From the NCBI GenBank assembly GCA_900542065.1, contig UQLU01000012.1:1-48841 (forward strand): a stretch of 48,841 nt of DNA. The letters are read 5' to 3'. Made by a program: the position numbers and the translations under genes. This document shows, piece by piece, positions 31,353 to 40,208 of this stretch (the stretch's first letter is position 1; every line of letters starts with the position of its first letter). The notes under the pieces were generated by a model. That model ran no database searches, was not told the DNA's origin, and saw nothing but the letters and a program-made list of their open reading frames with translations. Origin of the DNA: an uncultured Eggerthella sp. (lineage in GTDB: Bacteria > Actinomycetota > Coriobacteriia > Coriobacteriales > Eggerthellaceae).

Positions 31353-32645
31353 ATGGCTAAACACGCAAATAATTCGGAAAACAAGTATTCGGCAAATTCT
31401 TCGAATAGGTCTAATACGCCTTCTATGCCTAATGCTTCCAATGCATCAAATACTCCAACCAGCAACACCCCAAGAATGGGGAATTCTTATCGCTCATCAT
31501 CTACTCAGGGGCGCTCTTCTCATTCTTCGTCAACGCTTTCGAATCCTGAGCTGGTGCGCGTACGTAAAAAGCGCAAGAAGCACGGTAAAGCCAAAAAGGC
31601 AATTCTTATTGTGCTTGCGGTAATTGTGGTGTTGTGTGTTGCAGTAGGTGCCGCAGCTGCACTGTATATGAATTCCATTTCGGATTCCATGAAGATGGAC
31701 TCCGAACAGCAAAGCGAATTGGATACCGTCCTTAGTGAAAGTACCGTTCAAGAACCTTATTATGTGCTGCTTCTTGGCTCAGACGCTCGCGAGGGCGATA
31801 CTGCAAGTCGTTCAGACACCATGATTTTGGTGCGTGTAGATGCTAACGTTGGCAAGGCAACGCTTGTTTCAATTCCGCGTGACACCAAGGTAGAAATCGA
31901 AGGTCACGGCACACAAAAGATCAATGCTGCTTACGCCTTTGGTGGCCCTGCAGGCGCAGTTGAAGCGGTAGAAAAAATGTCGGGCATCGAGATTTCTCAC
32001 TATGCAGAAATCCACTTTGACGAGCTTGAAAAAGCAGTAGATCAACTTGGCGGTATTTGGGTGGATGTCCCTGTGTCTAGTAATCAAACGGGTTCTAGCC
32101 ATTCACAATATCAGTTTGATGCTGGTATGCAGAAGATGACAGGCGAACAAGCCCTTGTTTTTGCGCGCGAGCGTTATGGCTATAACGAAGGTGACTTCCA
32201 GCGCGCAGAAAATCAACGAATTGTTGTTCAGTCTTTGGCTGATGCCGTCCTGTCACTTCCCCCAACTGATCTGCCAGGTACGGTTCAATCATTGGCGAAT
32301 TGTATTTCTACAGACTATTCCTTAAATGAACTCATCGAATTAGCTCAAACTTTCCAGGGCGCTGAACACTATTACTTCTATTCGGCCATGGTTCCTTCAA
32401 CTACGAAGACTATAGATGGCGTGTCATACACCATTACCCTTGAGGACGAATGGGCTGACATGATGCAGATGGTGGATACAGGCCAAGATCCAAGCAAGGC
32501 AAACGTTCTAACAAAGGACACTCAAGCGGTTGAGTCTGAGGAAGGATCTGAATCCGAAACCAGTTCCGAAGCAAATGTGGAAACAAACTCTGAAACAGCT
32601 TCGGAATCAAGTAGTTCTGGTAGCACGGAATCAACCGTGAACTAA
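31353..32645 (+). CDS. LytR-CpsA-Psr (LCP) family cell-wall polymer ligase
   Basis: 430 aa. An Asn/Ser/Thr-rich N terminus (about 55 residues), basic patch, one membrane helix (about 78-106), then the LCP domain: YYVLLLGSDAREG, SRSDTMILVRVD, TLVSIPRDTKVEI, and MTGEQALVFARERY...GDFQRAENQR with the Arg/Asp residues that bind polyprenyl pyrophosphate. The tail is Ser/Glu/Thr-rich. Known: transfers lipid-linked glycopolymers to peptidoglycan outside the cell. It starts the polysaccharide region and probably attaches its product to the wall. Confidence 0.92.
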   Translation: MAKHANNSENKYSANSSNRSNTPSMPNASNASNTPTSNTPRMGNSYRSSSTQGRSSHSSSTLSNPELVRVRKKRKKHGKAKKAILIVLAVIVVLCVAVGAAAALYMNSISDSMKMDSEQQSELDTVLSESTVQEPYYVLLLGSDAREGDTASRSDTMILVRVDANVGKATLVSIPRDTKVEIEGHGTQKINAAYAFGGPAGAVEAVEKMSGIEISHYAEIHFDELEKAVDQLGGIWVDVPVSSNQTGSSHSQYQFDAGMQKMTGEQALVFARERYGYNEGDFQRAENQRIVVQSLADAVLSLPPTDLPGTVQSLANCISTDYSLNELIELAQTFQGAEHYYFYSAMVPSTTKTIDGVSYTITLEDEWADMMQMVDTGQDPSKANVLTKDTQAVESEEGSESETSSEANVETNSETASESSSSGSTESTVN

Positions 32646-32707
32646 TCAAAGGTAGAGCAGTAAACAGCAGAAAAAGATAGTAATAGGGGAAATAAGGAAT
32701 TTGATCT

Positions 32708-33367
32708 ATGACCTTACTTGAGTTACTTCAAATTATCCGAAAGCATTTAAAACTCTGTATTGCATTGCCGATTATTTTTGCGTTGGCAACAGCGGTATTT
32801 AGTTTTGTTGCATTGGCGAATACGTATACCGCTAGTGTTTCTATGTATGTGTTGGCAAACTCCTCAGAAACGCAGGCAGGAACGACGCTTTCAACCGATC
32901 TTTCCGCATCTCAGATGCTTACGAACGACGTATCAGAGCTTATTAAGAGCGAACGTGTACTGAATCAAACAGCTAATCAGCTTGGTATGACCGAGCAAGA
33001 ACTGGAAAAGTACGACGTTGAAGTAACCAGCTCCACTACCACGCGTCTTATCACTATTGAAGTAACGGGCGATACTCCCAATTCTGCTGCAGCTATAGCA
33101 AACGGTCTTGCGAATACCACCAATACGGTAGCGCAAGAAATCATGGATATTGAAGCAGTAAACGTAATTGACCAGGCTGCAACTCCTGATGAGCCATCAG
33201 GACCTCCACGCACTATGTATGTAGCGGTAGCGTTCTTGGCGGGTATTTTTGTAGCTGTTGCCATCGTGGTTGTCATGGATATGGTCAACACCCGTATTCG
33301 CAAACCTGAAGAAATTGAAGAGCTATTGGAAATTCCTGTTATTGGCAAGATTCCAACCATTAAATAA
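32708..33367 (+). CDS. Polysaccharide co-polymerase, Wzz/CapA (YveK) type
   Basis: 219 aa. Two membrane helices, near residues 17-37 and 172-195, flank an extracellular domain (SVSMYVLANSSETQ, TTRLITIEVTGDTPNSAA). A Pro-rich motif (ATPDEPSGPPR) precedes the second helix, as in this family. Known: membrane activator of the BY-kinase and regulator of chain length. Paired with the kinase 15 bases downstream. Confidence 0.92.
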   Translation: MTLLELLQIIRKHLKLCIALPIIFALATAVFSFVALANTYTASVSMYVLANSSETQAGTTLSTDLSASQMLTNDVSELIKSERVLNQTANQLGMTEQELEKYDVEVTSSTTTRLITIEVTGDTPNSAAAIANGLANTTNTVAQEIMDIEAVNVIDQAATPDEPSGPPRTMYVAVAFLAGIFVAVAIVVVMDMVNTRIRKPEEIEELLEIPVIGKIPTIK

Positions 33368-33382
33368 AAGGAGGTGACGCAT

Positions 33383-34381
33383 ATGGCTAAAAAGAAAAAG
33401 GCAGCATCTAATACCCTTGAAGTTCAAAATGCAGCAAAAACCATGTTGGCAAATATTCGCTTTGCGTCAGTTGATAATCCTATGCAAAGCATTGTACTTA
33501 CCAGTGCAGTTCCCAACGAAGGCAAGACTACTACTACTATTGAACTGGCAAAAGCTATTGCAAGTGCGGGTAATAGTGTGTTGTTGGTAGAGGCGGACAT
33601 GCGTCGCCGAAGCGCAGCAGCAGCCCTAGGAGTACATGCCGCACACGGTGCTTATGCGGTAATGTCTCGCGCGATAAGTTTGCAAGAAGCGGTAATTTCT
33701 ACGGGAATTCCGAATTTTTATTTCCTGGATACGGAACCAAATATTCCTAATCCTGCAGACTTACTTACTTCACGTGCATACGCGAAATTAGTAGATGATG
33801 CATGCAATACTTACGATTATGTTTTGTTTGACACACCACCAGTAGGTACTTTTGTAGATGCTGCTATTCTTTCTCGTTTAGTAGATGGCACTATTTTGGT
33901 AGTGAAAGTTGGTGGCGCTAAGCGCGACGAAATACTAACTGCCTACGACCAGCTGCAGAAGGCGGAAGCTCATATTATTGGTGCTTGTGCGACCTTCTGC
34001 GAGGGTACTGGCTCTGAGTATTATTACGCTTACTACAACAAGGATAACCAGCGCATAGATCCAGAAAAAGAAGCTCGACGTGCACGCAAAAAGGGTGCTA
34101 CGGGCAATACGGGACCTGTTTCAGCGCCTGCTGCACCTGCTATTCCTCGTGGTGCACGTCGGCAGGCACCTGCAGGGCAACCTGGACGTGCTCAGATGAC
34201 TCAACAGCAGGCCGCCAAGCAATCACAAGGGCAGCGTGCCGTTCAGCAGCAAGCTACGGTTAATCCTATTTCCAATAGTCAATCTTGGAAGAAATCTGCA
34301 GTACAAGCAGGCGTTCAGCAGGCACGCCGTTCTAATACGCCACGCATTGACAGAAGCCAGCAAGGAAAGCATCACTCATAG
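33383..34381 (+). CDS. Bacterial tyrosine kinase, CpsD/CapB (Wzc C-terminal) type
   Basis: 332 aa; ATG 33383 with AAAGGAGGTGACGC upstream. Walker A SAVPNEGKTTTTIELA, Walker A' LLVEADMRRRS, Walker B DYVLFDTPPVGTF. A Tyr cluster (EYYYAYYN) near residue 214 would be the autophosphorylation site. It is followed by an unusual tail of about 110 residues rich in Ala, Gln, Arg and Pro instead of ending there. Known: phosphorylation cycle controls polysaccharide assembly with Wzz and the phosphatase. Confidence 0.93.
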   Translation: MAKKKKAASNTLEVQNAAKTMLANIRFASVDNPMQSIVLTSAVPNEGKTTTTIELAKAIASAGNSVLLVEADMRRRSAAAALGVHAAHGAYAVMSRAISLQEAVISTGIPNFYFLDTEPNIPNPADLLTSRAYAKLVDDACNTYDYVLFDTPPVGTFVDAAILSRLVDGTILVVKVGGAKRDEILTAYDQLQKAEAHIIGACATFCEGTGSEYYYAYYNKDNQRIDPEKEARRARKKGATGNTGPVSAPAAPAIPRGARRQAPAGQPGRAQMTQQQAAKQSQGQRAVQQQATVNPISNSQSWKKSAVQAGVQQARRSNTPRIDRSQQGKHHS

Positions 34382-34393
34382 GTGAAGTAAATT

Positions 34394-35047
34394 ATGCGTG
34401 ATGTTCATTGCCATATTTTGCCTGGTGTAGATGATGGGTCTCATTCCATGGAGGAATCCCTAGAAATGGTGCAGGCTGCCATGCGTGCAGGAGTTACTTC
34501 TTTTGTTTGTACGCCTCATTGCCGCGATCCGTGGTTTGACTACGAAGCTATGTGGGATGCATTCCATGCACTACAGGTAGAAGTTTCCAAGATTCGTATG
34601 GCTCCCAAAATGACCATGGGGTTTGAGGTTAACTACAAAAAGCTTATGGAATTGGGTATGGATTGGGCAGATTACCTTGGTTTTGAAACGGGGGAGTTCT
34701 TGCTTGAACTGCCTACGCGAAGCTTGCCGCCCGATTGGGAGCGCATCGTATTCCAGCTTCAAGGTAAGGGCTATACCGTAATTATTGCGCATCCAGAACG
34801 CTATAAACCCGTTCAGGAAAACATAGATATTGTTCGTCAGTTCATTGGGGCTGGTTGCAAAATTCAGGTTTCGTCGGATTTTATGGGCGAAGGATCGTTC
34901 AGCCCAGTAAAGAAAACCGCTAAGAAATTATTCGAGGAGGGATTAGTCAACTTTATTGCAAGCGACGCTCATGGACCACTGGCATATGAGCTGCTTTGGC
35001 GTGCGCGCAAGGAATTCTTTGCAAAAGGCGCACATGCCCGAATGTAG
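34394..35047 (+). CDS. PHP-family tyrosine phosphatase, CpsB/YwqE type
   Basis: 217 aa. Metal-binding HCHILPGVDDGSHSMEESLEM at the N terminus, CTPHCR, IAHPERY and ASDAHG. Known: Mn-dependent phosphatase that dephosphorylates the BY-kinase. RBS TAGGTGAAG; 12 bases after the kinase stop, so same operon. Confidence 0.93.
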   Translation: MRDVHCHILPGVDDGSHSMEESLEMVQAAMRAGVTSFVCTPHCRDPWFDYEAMWDAFHALQVEVSKIRMAPKMTMGFEVNYKKLMELGMDWADYLGFETGEFLLELPTRSLPPDWERIVFQLQGKGYTVIIAHPERYKPVQENIDIVRQFIGAGCKIQVSSDFMGEGSFSPVKKTAKKLFEEGLVNFIASDAHGPLAYELLWRARKEFFAKGAHARM

Positions 35048-35597
35048 ATAAATAGCGACTTGGTTATCTGAGCTGCTCACTAATTAATCCATGAACGGCT
35101 TCAAATGTTAAGGATTCTAAGGAGCTGTTTAACAGGATAAATACCAAATCTACAAGCTTGGGATATTTGGTGCATAAATAGCATTGTATGTTCCAAAAGT
35201 GTTTAACCACATCTGCCAAAGGACTTAAATAGGTAGCGCTGTTGCAAATTAGAAGTCCTACTGATAAGCAATGAAGCTTAACAATTAAAGAAACTGTTTG
35301 TGTATAAGCCACGAGCGTAAGCGTTGGGGCAAGAAAGCTTATTGTTCATGGCTTATATGCAAGCTGTTTTTTTGAAAAAGGCTTGATAGGTGGGTTTAAA
35401 ACAATTCTAGAGTGCCTGCCAAAACATATCTTTGAATGCGCTAAATCGTCGCTGGGTGCGCGTTTGGCTAGCAGCTAAGAGTTTTAAATGTTCATGTATA
35501 CAAGGGAAGGTTTCCTATGGCGAAGCCATACCTTTATCCATCTAACAGAGCTATTGCACTTAAGTTATGCGGCATCTACCCGCAGGGGGTGATCCGT
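35048..35597 (+). other. Leader region upstream of loaP
   Basis: No convincing gene in about 550 bases. TTGAAA (35372-35377) and TTTAAA (35395-35400), 17 bases apart, are a possible promoter. TATAAGCC (35303-35310) and GGCTTATA (35349-35356) are perfect 8-base inverted repeats around a 38-base spacer. GGCTAGCAGC lies at 35467. A second ATG in frame with loaP occurs at 35517 with its own RBS (AAGGGAAGG). LoaP-regulated operons carry RNA hairpins in leaders; I cannot name one here. Confidence 0.4.
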
Positions 35598-36110
35598 ATG
35601 TGGTATGTCATTCAAGTAGTTGGAGGGCAAGAACATGCGGTAATCCACCAAATAGAAAAACTGGTCGATAGTAGCACCTACGGTTCTTGCTTTGTTCCGC
35701 AGTATGAAATAAAGAAACGTTATTCAGGCGTATGGAAATACGTTAAAGAGATTTTGTTTCCAGGATATGTATTTGTTGATACCAAAACTCCTGAAGTATT
35801 CAGAAAAGAATTAAGCAAAGTAAGTCGCATGACAAGGTTGCTCCACGATGGAAACGAACAGTTTATTCCTTTAGCTGACGATGAAAAAACGCTAATTAGC
35901 GCATTCATTGGTGATGATGATCACGTTATGAAAATGTCCGAAGGCATTATTGAAGGCGATGAAATCATCATCCTAAAAGGCCCTTTAATGAATCATATGG
36001 GCTTAGTAAAAAAGATAGATAGGCATAAACGGCTAGCTTATTTGGAACTGTATATGTGCGGTCGAGCAATAACCATTAAAGCTGGTCTAGAGATTATAAA
36101 AAAGCATTAA
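35598..36110 (+). CDS. loaP: Specialised NusG paralogue, LoaP-type antiterminator
   Basis: 170 aa from ATG 35598 (MWYVIQVVGGQEHA, the standard NusG-like start, RBS CAGGGGGTGATC). Upstream ATG 35517 would add 27 residues. NGN domain with FVPQYEIKKRYSGVWKYVKEILFPGYVFV, then a KOW-like C terminus (EGIIEGDEIIILKGPLMNHMGLVKKIDR...). Known: LoaP proteins promote transcription elongation through long biosynthetic operons. It stands directly before the 11-kb polysaccharide operon, its probable target. Confidence 0.88.
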   Translation: MWYVIQVVGGQEHAVIHQIEKLVDSSTYGSCFVPQYEIKKRYSGVWKYVKEILFPGYVFVDTKTPEVFRKELSKVSRMTRLLHDGNEQFIPLADDEKTLISAFIGDDDHVMKMSEGIIEGDEIIILKGPLMNHMGLVKKIDRHKRLAYLELYMCGRAITIKAGLEIIKKH

Positions 36111-36126
36111 TTTCATTAAAAAGCAC

Positions 36127-36951
36127 TTGTCTAATTTTTCTGAACAACTAAATAATGAAGCAGATCTAATTCGGGAAACCGAGATAGTCGGAGAAGTTTT
36201 AACGGAAGCTGCAGCTGAGGCAAAAACTGTGCAAGAAAAAGCTGCGGTTATGACAGGGCTTCCTGATACTCCGCGATTAACTGAGTCAGGTATCGCACCA
36301 GAGGTTTTAGAAAAGCTATTACCTGATGAAGAGATAGTAGTTCTCCCTAAGGTAACTAAGATTTCTGGAAGTTTGTTCTATAGAGCGATAAAGCGGGCAT
36401 TCGATATTGTTTCTTGTAGTTGTGCTCTGGTTTTGTGTGCAATTCCTGTGGCGGTAATTGCCGTAAAGATTAAGCAAGAATCTGAAGGCCCTGTTTTTTA
36501 CGCACAAAGACGTATTGGTAAGAACGGCAAAATTTTCAAACTATATAAGTTCAGAAGCATGTATACCGACGCTGAAGCACGCGGTGCTCAGTGGGCAGCA
36601 GAAAAGGATCCTCGTGTTACGCCACTTGGTCGTAAATTGCGCAAAACACGGTTAGACGAAATCCCGCAGTTTTGGAATGTGATTAAGGGTGATATGAGTC
36701 TAATTGGACCACGACCAGAACGTCCTGCTTTTCATGAAGAGTTTTGTAAACGAATTGATGGTTGGGATCAACGCCTTTTGGTAAAGCCAGGCATTAGCGG
36801 TCTTGCTCAAGTGACTGGTGGTTATGAGCTGCTTCCTAAAGAAAAAGCGGTATTCGATATTCGCTATATAGAAAAACGCGGAATCGTGCTGGATTTATCG
36901 ATTATCTGGAAGACCATCAAAACTATGTTTACTGGAGATGGAGCCCGATGA
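36127..36951 (+). CDS. Priming sugar transferase (undecaprenyl-phosphate hexose transferase)
   Basis: 274 aa from TTG 36127 (start uncertain; little RBS). The N-terminal 85 residues are soluble and Glu-rich. A hydrophobic hairpin (about 97-117) precedes the bacterial sugar transferase domain: PVFYAQRRIGKNGKIFKLYKFRSM, RLDEIPQFWNVIKGDMSLIGPRPERP, VKPGISGLAQVTG. Known: puts the first sugar phosphate on undecaprenyl phosphate. First enzyme of the repeat-unit pathway here. Confidence 0.93.
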   Translation: MSNFSEQLNNEADLIRETEIVGEVLTEAAAEAKTVQEKAAVMTGLPDTPRLTESGIAPEVLEKLLPDEEIVVLPKVTKISGSLFYRAIKRAFDIVSCSCALVLCAIPVAVIAVKIKQESEGPVFYAQRRIGKNGKIFKLYKFRSMYTDAEARGAQWAAEKDPRVTPLGRKLRKTRLDEIPQFWNVIKGDMSLIGPRPERPAFHEEFCKRIDGWDQRLLVKPGISGLAQVTGGYELLPKEKAVFDIRYIEKRGIVLDLSIIWKTIKTMFTGDGAR

Positions 36952-38132
36952 GGGTTTTGTTTTTAACGGATAGTTTTCGGCCTAGTCGTTCTGCGTGCGC
37001 CAATAGAGCTTCAGTTTTAGTAGAGGCTATGCTGAACTCCGGAATCGATGTTCAGGTTTTGGCTTCTAGCGATAGTATCTTAAATACGCCTGAGAATTAC
37101 ATCAAACCTGAATACGTTACATTTTTTAGTACGTTTCCGCTTATTGAAAAGACTCTTGTTAATCGGTTAAAAAATAATTTTGGTGGCTGCAAAGAGGCAT
37201 ATAAAGTAGCTAAAAGGATGGGTCATTTTGATCTGGTTATTTGCTCAACGCCGCCGTTAATTTTGACGCAAGCTGCGATAAAAATTGCAGAAATAAATCA
37301 GGCAAAACTCATTTTGGATGTACGTGATATTTGGCCCGATGTTGCATACGAAATGGGGTCGTTTGCCCCAAAAAGCATTTATGGTCGCTTCTTCTCAATG
37401 CTTTCAAATAGGGCATATAAGCAAGCGGATTTAATAGTGACGGTCACGCCTGGAAAGGTTACGAAGTTAAGCAGCAGAGTACCTTTAGAAAAAAAAGACA
37501 ATATCATTCTAGTTCCTAACGGAATAGACGAATCGTTTCTAAATGAACGAATAGATGCTGATTTAGTTAAAAAATTTGATCTTAATAGTGGACCTATCTG
37601 CAGCTATGTAGGAAATATTGGATTGGCGCAAGGTCTCGAATCCTTGCTCGTGATTGCAGAGAATAATCCAAATGTACGCTTTTTGCTATTTGGAAAAGGC
37701 GCAGAGGAAGAGACTCTCCGAAAATGCTCTCAGAAAAAAAATCTATCAAATGTGGAGTTTTGCGGAACATTAGACGCTGCAGGTGTTTTTACTGTCCTTA
37801 AGTATTCGACGTTAGCATATGTCCCACTTAAAAGCTCAAACTTAAAAGATTCAATTCCTACAAAGATGTATGAAGCTTTCGCTTGTGGCTGCCCTGTATT
37901 GCTTGCAGCAAAAGGCGACTCTGTTGATTTGCTAAAAAGCGTTGGACTTGGGATGTATGCTGCTCCTGAAGATATTGACGAACAACTGGATTCATTTAGC
38001 CAGTTGTTATCAAGAAACTATTCCGAAGAAGAGCGGCATAACGCAATTTCGACAGTTTCTAATTTGCATTCTAGGCAAAAGAACGCAAAAGAGTTTGCTG
38101 CTAAATTATTAGATTTTTCAAACCAGGGTTAG
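36948..38132 (+). CDS. Glycosyltransferase, GT4 (GT-B) family
   Basis: 394 aa. ATG overlaps the previous stop (ATGA). N-terminal FLTDSFRPSRSACANRASVLVEA and DVRDIWPDVAYEMGSF; C-terminal NGIDESFLNER, CSYVGNIGLAQGLES, and PTKMYEAFACGCPVLLA (EX7E-type donor-binding site). Similar to WbuB-type N-acetylhexosamine transferases. Acceptor not known. Base composition starts to become AT-rich here. Confidence 0.92.
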   Translation: MRVLFLTDSFRPSRSACANRASVLVEAMLNSGIDVQVLASSDSILNTPENYIKPEYVTFFSTFPLIEKTLVNRLKNNFGGCKEAYKVAKRMGHFDLVICSTPPLILTQAAIKIAEINQAKLILDVRDIWPDVAYEMGSFAPKSIYGRFFSMLSNRAYKQADLIVTVTPGKVTKLSSRVPLEKKDNIILVPNGIDESFLNERIDADLVKKFDLNSGPICSYVGNIGLAQGLESLLVIAENNPNVRFLLFGKGAEEETLRKCSQKKNLSNVEFCGTLDAAGVFTVLKYSTLAYVPLKSSNLKDSIPTKMYEAFACGCPVLLAAKGDSVDLLKSVGLGMYAAPEDIDEQLDSFSQLLSRNYSEEERHNAISTVSNLHSRQKNAKEFAAKLLDFSNQG

Positions 38133-38154
38133 TTTTTATAATGAGAGGTAATCT

Positions 38155-39381
38155 ATGATTAATGTAATAGGCTTAGGCTATATCGGTCTTCCTACAGCGT
38201 TGATGTTTGCAACTCATGGAGTTGAGGTTGTAGGAACTGACTTCAATAAAGAGTTAGTTGATACACTAAACGCTGGTAAGACTACCTTTAAAGAAGATGG
38301 CTTAGATGAACTATTCAGTCAAGCACTTGATGCTGGCATTAAGTTCACTACTGAATATCAGCCAACTGATACGTATATTGTCTCTGTTCCTACCCCTTAT
38401 GACAAAGCATCAAAAAAGATTGATCCAAGTTATGTTGTAAATGCAGTTTACTCTGTATTAGAAGTTGCTCCCTTTGGCGCAACAATAGTCATTGAATCTA
38501 CGGTATCTCCGGGAACTATTGATAAGTATGTGCGTCCGGCCGTGGAAGCTAAAGGCTTAACCCCTGGTCTTGATATTCATTTAGTCCATGCGCCAGAGCG
38601 TATTATTCCAGGCAACATGGTATCTGAGCTTACTCATAACAATAGAACTATCGGAGCAGATGATGAAGAAATTGGACAACGTATAAAGAAGCTTTACTCT
38701 TCGTTTTGCCAAGGTGAGATTGCGGTAACTGATATACGTACCGCCGAAATGACCAAGGTAGTAGAAAACACATTCCGAGATATTAATATTGCGTTTGCAA
38801 ACGAATTAGCAAAAATCTGCAGGAGCGATGACATGAATGTATATGAAATTATCCGTATCGCTAATATGCATCCACGCGTAAATATTTTATCTCCTGGTCC
38901 TGGTGTAGGAGGTCATTGCATCAGTGTTGACCCTTGGTTTTTAGTGGGAGACTATCCAGGGCTTTCAAACATCATCTTGGCTGCTCGTCGAATTAATGAC
39001 TCTATGCCTAAATTTGTCCTTAAACGAATTCGTACCATTATGGAAGAGCATGAAATTGTCAATCCAAGTAAGGTGGGACTTTATGGTCTTACCTACAAAG
39101 AAAACGTTGATGATATAAGAGAGTCTCCTACCTTACAGATGCTTGATCGTATGAAAACACATCTTTCTGTTGGCAATGTAAAAGTCTATGACCCTTGGGT
39201 AGAAGACAACATTGTTCCAAACCAAGTGCATACTTGGGATGAGTTTATTAAAGGTCTAGAGCTTGTAGTGATTATGGTTGGTCATGATGATATTAAGGGC
39301 AAGCTTGATGAGCTAAATAACGTTCTTGTGCTCGACACTCGCAATATTTGTAAACCCGCTGAAAATATCTATAAGTTGTAA
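38155..39381 (+). CDS. wecC: UDP-N-acetyl-D-mannosamine dehydrogenase
   Basis: 408 aa, RBS GAGAGGTAATCT. Rossmann motif GLGYIGLPTALMFA, SVPTPYD, ESTVSPGTIDKYV, LVHAPERIIPGN, KVVENTFRDINIAFANE, and catalytic Cys255 in GVGGHCISVDPWF. Known: NAD-dependent two-step oxidation of UDP-ManNAc to UDP-ManNAcA. The matching epimerase wecB lies at the far end of the cluster, so the polymer likely holds ManNAcA. Confidence 0.95.
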   Translation: MINVIGLGYIGLPTALMFATHGVEVVGTDFNKELVDTLNAGKTTFKEDGLDELFSQALDAGIKFTTEYQPTDTYIVSVPTPYDKASKKIDPSYVVNAVYSVLEVAPFGATIVIESTVSPGTIDKYVRPAVEAKGLTPGLDIHLVHAPERIIPGNMVSELTHNNRTIGADDEEIGQRIKKLYSSFCQGEIAVTDIRTAEMTKVVENTFRDINIAFANELAKICRSDDMNVYEIIRIANMHPRVNILSPGPGVGGHCISVDPWFLVGDYPGLSNIILAARRINDSMPKFVLKRIRTIMEEHEIVNPSKVGLYGLTYKENVDDIRESPTLQMLDRMKTHLSVGNVKVYDPWVEDNIVPNQVHTWDEFIKGLELVVIMVGHDDIKGKLDELNNVLVLDTRNICKPAENIYKL

Positions 39382-39392
39382 AGTTGAAGAAT

Positions 39393-40208
39393 ATGACGCA
39401 TATGCCAATTGAGGTGCTTGTAGCATCTTTGGAAGAGAGCTGTCCCAGTAAGCTTATTGACAGGCTGAACTTGCAAACACCTGCAATTATTTGTAATCAA
39501 ACCGATAGATATGATTATTGGGAAATTGAACGCAGTAATGGAAAAGTTAGATGGTTTGATTTTGATGAGCGTGGTGTTGGATTAAATAGGAATAACTCCT
39601 TGATTCGCTCTACAGGGGAAATTTGCTTGATTGCTGATGATGATATGACCTTCGTTGATGGCTATTCGGAGATAGTGGAGAAAAGCTTTTCTCGGAATCC
39701 TAATGCTGATGTAATTATTTTCAACATTAAGGAATCTACCCCTACAAGAACTGTTACCAAGCGCGAGAAGCGAGTAACACGTTTGAGCGCATATAAATAT
39801 GGGGCGGCAAGGATTGCTTTTAGAAGACAGTCAATATTAAATCATAGGATTTGCTTTAGTCAGTTGTTTGGAGGTGGTGCCTGTTATTCAGCTGGAGAAG
39901 ATGTCTTGTTTGTAGTTGATTGTATAAAAAGTCGTTTGAATATAATCGCTGTTCCCGATTCTATCGCGCTGTTGAATGAAGAAAGAGATAGCACATGGTT
40001 TAAAGGATATTCAAACAAGTTGTTTCAAGATAAGGGAGCTTTGTATTTATCCGCTGATGGTTATTTGATGGGGGCGATACATTGTGTGCTTAATGCATTG
40101 CTGCATCATAATCGTTATAGGATGGAAGGATATAGCCTCATCAGCGTAATACGGCAGGAATTGAAAGGTTTGCACTCTTTTAGCTCGTCAGCTAGAAGAA
40201 GTTTGTAA
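39393..40208 (+). CDS. Glycosyltransferase-like protein, GT-A fold
   Basis: 271 aa from ATG 39393; an in-frame TTG at 39384 is possible. Neither has a clear RBS. GVGLNRNNSLIRSTGEICLIADDDMTF resembles the GT2 donor site with a D-D-D motif, and GGACYSAGEDVLFVVDC resembles the catalytic E-D region. Shorter and more diverged than classic GT2. Last residues overlap the wzy start. Confidence 0.7.
   Translation: MTHMPIEVLVASLEESCPSKLIDRLNLQTPAIICNQTDRYDYWEIERSNGKVRWFDFDERGVGLNRNNSLIRSTGEICLIADDDMTFVDGYSEIVEKSFSRNPNADVIIFNIKESTPTRTVTKREKRVTRLSAYKYGAARIAFRRQSILNHRICFSQLFGGGACYSAGEDVLFVVDCIKSRLNIIAVPDSIALLNEERDSTWFKGYSNKLFQDKGALYLSADGYLMGAIHCVLNALLHHNRYRMEGYSLISVIRQELKGLHSFSSSARRSL

Noticed and set aside
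35064..35312. Open frame of 82 codons on the minus strand in the loaP leader region
   Set aside because: GTG start without RBS, no recognisable motif, and odd hydrophobic composition; most likely non-coding leader.
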